A DNA stretch of 64,000 nt from DATLGB01 sp038258425 (GTDB lineage: Bacteria > Actinomycetota > Thermoleophilia > Solirubrobacterales > Solirubrobacteraceae). The position numbers were made by a program, and so were the translations under genes. The notes beneath the pieces were generated by a model. That model was not told the origin of the DNA. It ran no database searches and saw only the letters and a list, made by a program, of their open reading frames with translations. The stretch covers positions 1-64,000 of the forward strand of contig JBBSPV010000017.1 in NCBI GenBank assembly GCA_038258425.1. The letters run 5' to 3'. Positions 18,927 to 26,424 of this stretch are shown here, piece after piece (within the stretch, counting starts at the first letter, position 1; each line of letters opens with the position of its first letter).

Positions 18927-18955
18927 AGGGGGTAGTGGCATGCAACACTCCCCCT
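18927..18955 (+). promoter_or_regulatory. Hairpin in the pckG leader
   Basis: AGGGGG (18927-18932) and AGTG (18934-18937) pair with CACT (18946-18949) and CCCCCT (18950-18955), giving a 10-bp stem with one bulged T and an 8-nt loop containing GCATGC. It lies 50 nt before the pckG start and about 40 nt before the ribosome site. It could be an operator or an RNA stability or attenuation element. Confidence 0.45.
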
Positions 18956-19005
18956 GTCCGGCCGCGCCGGACCCATGAGCCGTTCCGACATCGAAGGAGC
19001 CCCCT

Positions 19006-20820
19006 GTGACCGACGCCGCCACCGACCTCACCTTCCATGCGCAGCTCAGGGACTGGGTGCAGGAGGCGGCTGAGCTGACCCAGGCCGCCGAGGTGCACTG
19101 GTGCGACGGCTCGGCGGAGGAGTACGACGCGCTCTGCCAGGCGCTCGTCGACGCCGGCACCTTCCAGCGGCTCTCGGACGCCAAGCGCCCGAACTCCTAC
19201 CTCGCGCTGTCGGACCCGGGGGACGTCGCCCGCGTCGAGGACCGCACGTTCATCTGCTCCGAGCGGGAGGAGGACGCGGGGCCGACGAACAACTGGACCG
19301 ACCCGGCCGAGATGCGCGAGACCATGCGCGGGCTCTTCGACGGCTCCATGCGGGGCCGGACGATGTACGTCGTGCCGTTCTCCATGGGGCCGCTCGGCTC
19401 GCCGATCTCCCACGTCGGCGTGCAGCTGACCGACTCGGCCTACGTCGCGGTCTCCATGCGGATCATGACCCGCATGGGCAAGGGCGCCCTCGACGTGCTC
19501 GGTGACGACGGCCACTTCGTGCCGTGCCTGCATTCCGTCGGGGCGCCGCTGGCGGACGGCGACACGGACGTGCCGTGGCCCGACAGCGAGACGAAGTACA
19601 TCGTCCACTTCCCCGAGAGCCGCGAGATCTGGTCCTACGGCTCCGGCTACGGCGGCAACGCCCTGCTCGGCAAGAAGTGCCTCGCCCTGCGTATCGCCTC
19701 CGTGATGGCGCGCGACGAGGGCTGGCTGGCCGAGCACATGCTCATCCTCAAGGTCACCTCCCCCGAGGGTGCCGTGAAGTACCTGACGGGCGCCTTCCCG
19801 TCCGCGTGCGGCAAGACGAACCTCGCGATGCTCGTCCCGTCCCTGAAGGACTGGAAGGTCGAGACGGTCGGCGACGACATCGCCTGGATGAAGTTCGGCG
19901 CGGACGGCCGGCTCTACGCGGTCAACCCCGAGGCCGGGTTCTTCGGCGTCGCGCCGGGCACCGGCTACGAGACGAATCCGAACGCGATGGCGTCGATCGA
20001 GCACGACACGGTGTTCACCAACGGCGCCCGCACCGACGACGGCGACGTCTGGTGGGAGGGCATGACGGAGGAGCCGCCGGCGCACCTGGTCGACTGGCAC
20101 GGCGAGGACTGGACACCGGCGTCCGAGGAGCCCGCCGCGCACCCGAACGCCCGCTTCACGGTCCCGGCCGACCAGACGCCGTCGATCGCCGACAACTGGG
20201 ACGACCCGAAGGGCGTGCCGATCGACGCCTTCCTGTTCGGCGGCCGGCGCGCGTCCGTCGTGCCACTCGTGCGCGAGGCGTTCGACTGGGAGCACGGGAC
20301 GTTCCTCGGCGCCACCATGGCTTCGGAGAAGACCGCCGCGGCCGACGGCGGCCTCGGGGAGCTGCGCTTCGACCCGATGGCGATGCTGCCCTTCTGCGGC
20401 TACAACATGGGCGACTACTTCGGCCACTGGCTCAAGCTCGGCAAGCGCGACGGCGCGGTGCTGCCGCGCATCTTCTTCGTCAACTGGTTCCGCAAGGACC
20501 CCGAGACAGGCTCCTTCCTGTGGCCCGGGTTCGGGGAGAACTCGCGCGTGCTGGCCTGGATCTTCCGCCGCTGCGAGCACGCCGCGGAGGCCGAGGAGAC
20601 GCCGATCGGCTACATCCCCACCGCCGACGGCATCAAGCTGGACGACCTGGACATCGCCCCGGAGGACTTCGAGGCGGTGCGCACGGTGGAGGTCGACGCC
20701 CTGCGCGACGAGCTCGAGCAGACGCGCGAGCATCTCGAGACCTTCGGCGACGACCTGCCGCGGGAGCTGTGGACGCAGTTCGAGGCGCTCGAGGAGCGCC
20801 TCGGCGCGACGCGGGCCTAG
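19006..20820 (+). CDS. pckG: Phosphoenolpyruvate carboxykinase (GTP)
   Basis: The 604-residue GTP-dependent PEPCK converts oxaloacetate to PEP, the first committed step of gluconeogenesis from C4 acids. The P-loop is FPSACGKTNLAML (K270, with the reactive C268 typical of GTP-PEPCK). Other motifs are FSMGPLGSPISHVGVQLTDS, the metal-binding VGDDIAWMKF and the FLFGGRRAS / NWFRKD segments. GTG 19006 is set by AAGGAG (18994-18999), one of the few classical ribosome sites here. It follows the MaoC hydratase gene and supplies the exit from the C4 pool made by the neighbouring ethylmalonyl-CoA genes. Its stop codon interlocks with that of the next gene in CTAG. Confidence 0.96.
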   Translation: MTDAATDLTFHAQLRDWVQEAAELTQAAEVHWCDGSAEEYDALCQALVDAGTFQRLSDAKRPNSYLALSDPGDVARVEDRTFICSEREEDAGPTNNWTDPAEMRETMRGLFDGSMRGRTMYVVPFSMGPLGSPISHVGVQLTDSAYVAVSMRIMTRMGKGALDVLGDDGHFVPCLHSVGAPLADGDTDVPWPDSETKYIVHFPESREIWSYGSGYGGNALLGKKCLALRIASVMARDEGWLAEHMLILKVTSPEGAVKYLTGAFPSACGKTNLAMLVPSLKDWKVETVGDDIAWMKFGADGRLYAVNPEAGFFGVAPGTGYETNPNAMASIEHDTVFTNGARTDDGDVWWEGMTEEPPAHLVDWHGEDWTPASEEPAAHPNARFTVPADQTPSIADNWDDPKGVPIDAFLFGGRRASVVPLVREAFDWEHGTFLGATMASEKTAAADGGLGELRFDPMAMLPFCGYNMGDYFGHWLKLGKRDGAVLPRIFFVNWFRKDPETGSFLWPGFGENSRVLAWIFRRCEHAAEAEETPIGYIPTADGIKLDDLDIAPEDFEAVRTVEVDALRDELEQTREHLETFGDDLPRELWTQFEALEERLGATRA

Positions 20821-21479
20821 AGCCCGGCGCAGAAGGCCTTGAAGGCCGCGGCGTCCGTGTGCGGGGCGCCGTGGCCGAAGAGCACGAGCGACGGCTCGAG
20901 GTCGCCGAGCGCCTTCGCGGAGGCGCGGTTGCGCTCCGGGTCGGGCGTCAGGAGGTCCAGCGGGAGCTGCAGGCCACGACGGCGCGTGAGCGTGTGCACG
21001 TTGCAGAGCACGTCGCCGCAGATCAGCACGCGGTCGGCCTCCCGGAAGAACACGACCTGGCCCCGGGAGTGGCCCGGCGCCTCGACGACCCGGAAGTCGC
21101 CGACCTCGTCGCCGGCGCGCAGCAGGCGGTCCACGCGGTGGCCCGGCCCGGTCATGAGCCGGTCGAAGCCCTGTGCCAGCGGGTTCGGCGGCTGGCGCTC
21201 GCGGATCAGGCGCGGGCGCTCGGCGGCGTCCGCGTCGCCCTCGGACACCCAGTAGGGGAGGCCGAGGGCCTCGCAGACCGCGTGGCTCGAGCCCTGGTGG
21301 TCCGGGTGGGCGTGGGTGATCGCGTGGGCGGCGAGGTGGCGCACGGCGAGTGCCTTGAGGATGCGCTTGGCGTCCCGGCGCGCCATGGCGTCGATCAGGA
21401 CGTCGCCGGCGAGGTAGCAGTTGATCGCGTGGCGCGGGAAGCCCGTGATCAGCCCGACGTCGGGGGCGACCTCGTCCAC
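20817..21479 (-). CDS. MBL-fold metallohydrolase
   Basis: A 220-residue metallo-beta-lactamase-fold hydrolase with HAHPDH (residues 56-61) and later His/Asp ligands in EAPGHSRGQVVF, LICGDVLCN and LFGHGAPH. It is closest in appearance to glyoxalase II-like or lactonase-like proteins, and the substrate is unknown. GTG 21479 starts one base after the stop of the upstream gene, so the two are coupled. Its TAG stop shares the CTAG with pckG. Confidence 0.86.
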   Translation of the reverse strand: MDEVAPDVGLITGFPRHAINCYLAGDVLIDAMARRDAKRILKALAVRHLAAHAITHAHPDHQGSSHAVCEALGLPYWVSEGDADAAERPRLIRERQPPNPLAQGFDRLMTGPGHRVDRLLRAGDEVGDFRVVEAPGHSRGQVVFFREADRVLICGDVLCNVHTLTRRRGLQLPLDLLTPDPERNRASAKALGDLEPSLVLFGHGAPHTDAAAFKAFCAGL

Positions 21480-21480
21480 G

Positions 21481-22044
21481 TCAGTGCGGGTCGAACCCGG
21501 TCGAGGCCGGGGGCCGCGACTCCTCGGCGAGCGAGGAGATCGCCAGTGAGCCCTGGGCGGCCGCCTCGAGGACCTCCGTGGCCTCCTCCGAGCTGCGGGC
21601 GTAGAGCTCGACGAGCAGGTAGATGAGGATGCGGTCCTCGTCGTGCTTGTGGAAGCGCACGTGGGTGAAGAACTCGCGGGTGCCGTGGTCGCCGAACGCC
21701 GCGTAGGACAGCGACTCGGCGGCCTCCGGGCCCGAGCAGGACTCGACGGAGTCGGCCGGGACGGTGACCTCGCAGGACGCCACCCACGGCGTGCCGGCCA
21801 CCATCCGCTCCCAGCGATCCTCGATCGGCTGGACCCGGCCCTCGAGGAAGCCGAGGTGGGGCTGGTCGTGCATGCAGTCCAGGCACTGCACGACGGCCTC
21901 CTGGATCTCGTCGACGACCTCGGCGCGCTCGCCCGTCTCGGGGTCGATGCGGTGGATGCCCTCGTAGTGGACCTGGACCTCGAGGTTCGAGGACCAGCAC
22001 CGGTAGCAGCGCAGCCACGACTGGAGGATGGGACCGCCTTCCAT
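21481..22044 (-). CDS. Unknown protein with two CxxC pairs
   Basis: I do not recognise this 187-residue protein. It has C13-x2-C16 (RCYRCW) and C54-x2-C57 (QCLDCM), a spacing that could bind zinc, then an acidic alpha/beta middle (FFTHVRFHKHDEDRILIYLLVELYARSSEEA). No membrane segment is seen. TAGGAT lies 6 nt before ATG 22044, so it has its own leaderless promoter, whose TAG is also the meaB stop codon. Coupling to the MBL hydrolase downstream suggests a joint function. Confidence 0.7.
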   Translation of the reverse strand: MEGGPILQSWLRCYRCWSSNLEVQVHYEGIHRIDPETGERAEVVDEIQEAVVQCLDCMHDQPHLGFLEGRVQPIEDRWERMVAGTPWVASCEVTVPADSVESCSGPEAAESLSYAAFGDHGTREFFTHVRFHKHDEDRILIYLLVELYARSSEEATEVLEAAAQGSLAISSLAEESRPPASTGFDPH

Positions 22045-22050
22045 CCTTCG

Positions 22051-22056
22051 ATCCTA
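22051..22056 (-). promoter_or_regulatory. -10 element overlapping the meaB stop
   Basis: Minus-strand TAGGAT. Its first three bases are the meaB stop codon (22054-22056), and it lies 6 nt before ATG 22044. Confidence 0.55.
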
Positions 22057-22986
22057 TCCGTGCCCCACCTCCAGCCGGCTGACGAGCTCGGCCTGGGTGA
22101 GCCCGGGCTCCAGGCCGGCCAGCAGCCGCTCGGCGGCGCGCCGGCCGCCCAGCGCCCGCAGCCCCGCCTCGCCGTGCTCGGCGAGGAAGTCCGACAGCGC
22201 GCCGGCCCGCCGGCCGGCGAGGCGCCGGGCCGTGACGTCGTGGCCGGCGCGGTGCGCGTCGAGCGCACGGGCGAGCTCGGCGACGCCGGTGACGGGCGCG
22301 ACGGCGGAGACGGCCAGCACGTCCACGTCGGTCGCGCCGAGCGTCCGCAGGGCGGCGTGCAGGTCGCGGCGGGCGCGCGTGGCGACCGCGCCGAGATCGG
22401 CCTTGGTGACCACCAGCACGTCGGGGATCTCCATCACGCCGGACTTCAGGAACTGCAGCGCGTCGCCCGACCCGGGCTGGACGACGACCGCGACGGTGTC
22501 GGCGGCCTCGGCGACCTCCGTCTCCGACTGCCCGACGCCGACCGTCTCGATGACCACGACGTCGAACGCGTGCGCGAGGGCCTGGGCGGCGGCGCGCGTC
22601 GCGGGGGCGAGACCGCCGAGGCGCTCGCCGGCGGCCATGGAGCGGATGAAGACGGACCGGTCGGCCGGGTCGTGGGCGATGCGCGCGCGGTCGCCGAGCA
22701 GCGCGCCGCCCGAGCGCTTCGACGTCGGGTCGACGGCGAGCACGGCGACGGAGCGGCCCGCGCCGCGCCACTGCGCCACGAGCACCGAGAGCAGCGTCGA
22801 CGTGCCCGCGCCGGGCGGCCCCGTGACCCCGACGACGTGCCCGGGCGCGTCCGGGCCGAGGGCCGCGAGCAGGGCCGCGGTCTCGGCGCGCCGCCCGCGG
22901 TGCTCGGCGAGGTTCAGGACGGCCGGGGCGGCGGCGTGGTCGCCCGCCCGCAGCCGCTCGACGAGCCCCTCAGGCGGCTGAGCCAA
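22054..22986 (-). CDS. meaB: MeaB-type mutase-associated G protein with altered P-loop
   Basis: The 310-residue protein is a MeaB/ArgK-type P-loop GTPase that protects and reloads B12-dependent acyl-CoA mutases. It shows VDPTSKRSGGALLGDRARI, IETVGVGQSETEVAEAADT and VVTKADLG, all typical of MeaB. The Walker A motif reads GPPGAGTST (residues 56-64), with T62 where the essential lysine normally stands. A single base change (AAG to ACG) would explain it. GTP hydrolysis should be impaired unless another residue compensates. The only workable start is TTG 22986, 17 nt inside ecm, so the two are coupled. Confidence 0.88.
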   Translation of the reverse strand: MAQPPEGLVERLRAGDHAAAPAVLNLAEHRGRRAETAALLAALGPDAPGHVVGVTGPPGAGTSTLLSVLVAQWRGAGRSVAVLAVDPTSKRSGGALLGDRARIAHDPADRSVFIRSMAAGERLGGLAPATRAAAQALAHAFDVVVIETVGVGQSETEVAEAADTVAVVVQPGSGDALQFLKSGVMEIPDVLVVTKADLGAVATRARRDLHAALRTLGATDVDVLAVSAVAPVTGVAELARALDAHRAGHDVTARRLAGRRAGALSDFLAEHGEAGLRALGGRRAAERLLAGLEPGLTQAELVSRLEVGHG

Positions 22987-24967
22987 CCTGGTTGCGCTCC
23001 GCCACGAGCGCGACGATGTCCGCCATGATCCGGGACAGGTCGAAGTCCTTGGGCGTGTAGACCGCCGCCACGCCGGCCGCCTTGAGCGGCTCCACGTCGC
23101 GGTCGGGGATGATCCCGCCGACGATCACCGGGATGTCGGCGCCGCCGGCCTCCCGGATGGCCCGGACGATGGCCGGGATGAGCTCGCGGTGCGAGCCGGA
23201 GAGGATGGACAGGCCGACCACGTGGACGCCCTCGTCGACCGCCGAGCGGGCGATCTGCGCCGGCGTGAGGCGGATGCCCTCGTAGACGACGTCCATGCCG
23301 ACGTCGCGCGCGCGCACGGCGATCTGCTCGGCGCCGTTGGAGTGCCCGTCGAGGCCGGGCTTGCCCACGAGGATCTTCAGGGTGCGCCCGAGCGCCTCGC
23401 CGACGCGGGCGACCTCGTCGCGCAGCTGGGCCGTGTCGGCGCCCGGCGCCGCCGCGGCGGCCTCGCCGATGCCGGTCGGCGCCCGGTAGGAGCCGAACGC
23501 GTCGCGCAGCGCCTGGGCCCACTCGCCCGTCGTCGCGCCCGCCCGGGCCGCGGCGAGCGTCGCCTCCATGACGTTCTCGTCCGTGCGGGCCACGCGGCGC
23601 AGCTCCTGCAGCGCGGCCTCGACGGCCGCTGCGTCGCGCCGCGCGCGCCAGCGCTCCAGCGCGTCCTGGGCCGCCTGCTCGACGCCGGGGTCGACGGTCA
23701 TGATCTGCTCGTCGGCCTCGGCCTGCAGGGGCGAGGGCTCCGTCTCCGTGTACCGGTTGAGGCCCACCACGACCTGCTCGCCGCGCTCGATGCGCCCGAT
23801 CCGCGCCCGGTGGGACTCCACGAGCGCGGCCTTCATGTACGGGACGGCCTCGACGGTGCCGCCGTGCTCGTCCACGCGCGCCATCTCCTCGCGGGCGCCG
23901 TCGAGCAGCTCGGCCACGAGGCCCTCCATGACCACGGAGCCCTCGAAGATGTCGGGGTACTCGAGGAGGTCGGTCTCGTACGCCAGCACCTGCTGGATGC
24001 GCAGCGACCACTGCTGGTCCCAGGGGCGGGGGAGGCCGAGCGCCTCGTTCCAGGCCGGCAGCTGCAACGCGCGGGCGCGGGCGTCGCGGCCGAGCGTCAC
24101 CGCGAGGGCCTCGAGGACGATCCGCTGGACGTTGTTCTCCGGCTGGGCCTCCGTGAGCCCGAGCGAGTTGACCTGGACGCCGTAGCGGAAGCGCAGGAGC
24201 TTGGGGTCGGTGACGCCGTAGCGCTCGCGGCCGAGCTGCTCCCACAGCACGCCCATGGCGCGCAGCTTCGCGTGCTCCTCCACGAAGCGCACCCCGGCGT
24301 TGACGAAGAACGAGATGCGGCCGAAGACCGTGCCCAGGCGCGCTGCGGGCACCCGCTCGCGGACGGCGTCGAGCACCGCCTGGGCCGTCGTCATCGCGAA
24401 GGCGATCTCCTGCACCGGCGTGGCGCCGGCCTCCTGGAGGTGGTAGGAGCAGATGTTGATCGGGTTCCACTTCGGAACCTCCTCCACGGTGAAGGCGATC
24501 ATGTCGGCCATGAGCCGCATGGAGGGCCCGGGCGGGAAGGCGTAGGTCCCGCGGGAGAGGTACTCCTTGACGATGTCGTTCTGCGTCGTGCCCTGCAGCT
24601 GGGCCCGCGGCACGCCGTTGTCCTCGGCGGTGACGATGTAGAGGGCCAGCAGCCAGGCGGCCGTCGCGTTGATCGTCATGGACGTGTTCATCGCGTCCAG
24701 CGGGATGCCGTCGAGCAGCGTGTGCATGTCGCCGCGGTGCGCGACGGGCACCCCGACCTTGCCGACCTCGCCCACGGCGAGCTCGTGGTCGGCGTCGTAG
24801 CCGGTCTGGGTCGGCAGGTCGAAGGCGATCGACAGGCCGGTCTGGCCCTTGGCGAGGTTCGAGCGGTACAGCGCGTTGGACGCCAGCGCGGTCGAGTGCC
24901 CCGCGTAGGTCCGCATCATCCAGGGACGGTCCGGCCGCTGAAGGCGCGGGGAAGGCGTCTCGCTCAT
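22970..24967 (-). CDS. ecm: Ethylmalonyl-CoA mutase (B12-dependent)
   Basis: A 665-residue single-chain adenosylcobalamin mutase. The substrate barrel opens with RPWMMRTYAGHSTALASNALYR and contains AFDLPTQTGYD, MNTSMTINATAAW, QGTTQNDIVKEYLSRGTY and the NPINICSYHLQEAG segment. The C-terminal B12 domain carries GLDGHSNGAEQ (D540-x-H542) and LSILSGSH...GG. The fused B12 domain at this length fits the MeaA/ethylmalonyl-CoA mutase clade rather than methylmalonyl-CoA mutase (about 720) or two-subunit isobutyryl-CoA mutase. It converts ethylmalonyl-CoA to methylsuccinyl-CoA. meaB overlaps its end, and an MBL gene diverges across 19 bp. Confidence 0.92.
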   Translation of the reverse strand: MSETPSPRLQRPDRPWMMRTYAGHSTALASNALYRSNLAKGQTGLSIAFDLPTQTGYDADHELAVGEVGKVGVPVAHRGDMHTLLDGIPLDAMNTSMTINATAAWLLALYIVTAEDNGVPRAQLQGTTQNDIVKEYLSRGTYAFPPGPSMRLMADMIAFTVEEVPKWNPINICSYHLQEAGATPVQEIAFAMTTAQAVLDAVRERVPAARLGTVFGRISFFVNAGVRFVEEHAKLRAMGVLWEQLGRERYGVTDPKLLRFRYGVQVNSLGLTEAQPENNVQRIVLEALAVTLGRDARARALQLPAWNEALGLPRPWDQQWSLRIQQVLAYETDLLEYPDIFEGSVVMEGLVAELLDGAREEMARVDEHGGTVEAVPYMKAALVESHRARIGRIERGEQVVVGLNRYTETEPSPLQAEADEQIMTVDPGVEQAAQDALERWRARRDAAAVEAALQELRRVARTDENVMEATLAAARAGATTGEWAQALRDAFGSYRAPTGIGEAAAAAPGADTAQLRDEVARVGEALGRTLKILVGKPGLDGHSNGAEQIAVRARDVGMDVVYEGIRLTPAQIARSAVDEGVHVVGLSILSGSHRELIPAIVRAIREAGGADIPVIVGGIIPDRDVEPLKAAGVAAVYTPKDFDLSRIMADIVALVAERNQVGSAA

Positions 24968-24973
24968 GCCCGG

Positions 24974-24979
24974 TATCTT
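24974..24979 (+). promoter_or_regulatory. -10 element of the MBL-clpS pair
   Basis: TATCTT, 7 nt before GTG 24987; leaderless start predicted. Confidence 0.5.
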
Positions 24980-24986
24980 CGCAGGG

Positions 24987-25817
24987 GTGCGGGTGATCGA
25001 TCTCCACCACCTCGGCCGCGACCGCGTGATCGGGACGTGGGAGCACGACGGGGTGCTCATCGATCCCGGCCCGGAATCGACCCTGCAGACGCTGATCGAG
25101 GGCCTCGGGGACGGCTTCGAGCCCTCCGCGCTGTTGCTCACCCACATCCACTTCGATCACGCGGGCGTCACCGGCGCCCTGGTGCGGCGCTGGCCCGAGC
25201 TCCCGGTCTACGTGCACGAGCGCGGCGCGCCGCACCTCGCCGACCCCGAGCGGCTCGTCTCCAGCGCCCGGCGCCTGTACGGCGATGACTTCGACCGCCT
25301 GTGGGGCGAGGTGGTGCCCGTGCCGGAGGCCAACCTCCACGTGCTCTCGGGCGGCGAGACGGTGCTCGGCGACTACCGGGTGGAGTACACGCCGGGCCAC
25401 GCGTCGCACCACGTCTCCTACCTGCACGAGCCCACCGGCACGGCCTTCGTCGGCGACGTCGCCGGCGTGCGGATCGCCCCGGCCGACCTGGTGATCGCCC
25501 CGACGCCGCCGCCCGACGTCGACGTGCAGGCCTGGGAGCGCTCGCTGGACCTCGTCGCGGGCTGGGCACCGGAGCGCCTGGCGCTCACGCACTTCGGCGA
25601 GGGCCTGGAGCCCTACCAGGACCAGCTCGACGGCTGCCGCGCCGCCCTGCACGCGCAGGCCGAGCTCGCGGCCCGCACCGACCTGGACGCGTTCATCGCC
25701 GCCGAGCGCGATCTGCTCGCCCAGCGCGTGGACGCCGATACCTTCGAGTCGCTCACGCAGGCGGCGCCGTTCCATCACCTCTGGCTCGGCCTGGACCGCT
25801 GGCGGTCCCGGCAGTGA
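24987..25817 (+). CDS. MBL-fold metallohydrolase upstream of clpS
   Basis: A 276-residue MBL-fold protein with THIHFDH (H53, H55, D57, H58), EYTPGHASHHVSY and FVGDVAGVRI. The C-terminal helical part (FIAAERDLLAQRVDADTFESL) resembles beta-lactamase-like proteins of unknown substrate. GTG 24987 is preferred to ATG 24966, because TATCTT (24974-24979) lies 7 nt before the GTG and ATG 24966 overlaps the ecm start codon. clpS begins inside its stop codon. Confidence 0.83.
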   Translation: MRVIDLHHLGRDRVIGTWEHDGVLIDPGPESTLQTLIEGLGDGFEPSALLLTHIHFDHAGVTGALVRRWPELPVYVHERGAPHLADPERLVSSARRLYGDDFDRLWGEVVPVPEANLHVLSGGETVLGDYRVEYTPGHASHHVSYLHEPTGTAFVGDVAGVRIAPADLVIAPTPPPDVDVQAWERSLDLVAGWAPERLALTHFGEGLEPYQDQLDGCRAALHAQAELAARTDLDAFIAAERDLLAQRVDADTFESLTQAAPFHHLWLGLDRWRSRQ

Positions 25818-26101
25818 GCCAGACCATCGAGCGCCCGCGGACCTCCGGGCCCGGGAGCGGCCTCGGCGGCCCCTGGCGGGTCATCGTGCTCAACGACGAC
25901 CACAACACCTTCGACCACGTGGCGGGCGTGCTCGCGCGCTACATCCCGGGCGTCTCGGTGGACAAGGGCTACGCACTCGCCGAGACGATCCACCGCAGCG
26001 GCCTGGCCACGGTGTGGAGCGGGGAGCAGGAGACGGCCGAGCTCTACTGGGAGCAGCTGCGCGACGCGGGGCTGACCATGGCCCCGCTCGAGCAGGGCTA
26101 G
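25814..26101 (+). CDS. clpS: ClpS adaptor of the Clp protease
   Basis: The 95-residue protein is the N-end-rule adaptor that delivers substrates to ClpAP/ClpCP. The core PWRVIVLNDDHNTFDHVAGVL, the VDKGYALAETIHRSG helix and the WSGEQETAELYWEQLRDAGL ending match ClpS, after a 20-residue flexible N-terminus. GTG 25814 overlaps the preceding stop (GTGA). Its TAG interlocks with the stop of the convergent gene. Confidence 0.93.
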   Translation: MSQTIERPRTSGPGSGLGGPWRVIVLNDDHNTFDHVAGVLARYIPGVSVDKGYALAETIHRSGLATVWSGEQETAELYWEQLRDAGLTMAPLEQG

Positions 26102-26424
26102 TGCGCGCCGGCCTCGAGCACCTCGGAGAATCCCTGCGAGATCGTGTCGTGCCAGACGTAGAGCACCGGCACCTGGTACCAGGAGGAGTGCGCCTCCCGC
26201 CAGTCGATGAACTCCGGCCCGTACCAGTAGCGCTCCCAGTCGAGCTTGTCCCGGAAGGTCACGAGGTGCATGAACTTGTACTGGTCGTCGCGCGAGCGCA
26301 GCACCTGGTAGCTCTCCGCGTTGTAGCGGAGGGCGACCGGGGCGATCTCCTCGAGCTCGGCGGCGAAGCGGTCGCCGCGGAACAGCGTGGCGTACCAGGG
26401 GATGAGGACGGTTCCGGCGGCCAT
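26098..26424 (-). CDS. Conserved hypothetical protein coupled to ccr
   Basis: A 108-residue protein (VLIPWYATLFRGDRFAAELE ... SWYQVPVLYVWHDTISQGFSE), rich in Trp and Tyr. The alternating strand pattern suggests a dimeric alpha/beta barrel like antibiotic monooxygenase-type proteins, but I see no clear catalytic residues. Its ATG overlaps the ccr stop codon (TGATG), so it is made together with crotonyl-CoA carboxylase/reductase. An accessory role to that enzyme is inferred only from this. Confidence 0.7.
   Translation of the reverse strand: MAAGTVLIPWYATLFRGDRFAAELEEIAPVALRYNAESYQVLRSRDDQYKFMHLVTFRDKLDWERYWYGPEFIDWREAHSSWYQVPVLYVWHDTISQGFSEVLEAGAH

Noticed and set aside
23189..25288. Plus-strand 699-codon frame opposite ecm
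   Set aside because: It is antisense to ethylmalonyl-CoA mutase, and low-complexity composition marks it as a codon-bias shadow.
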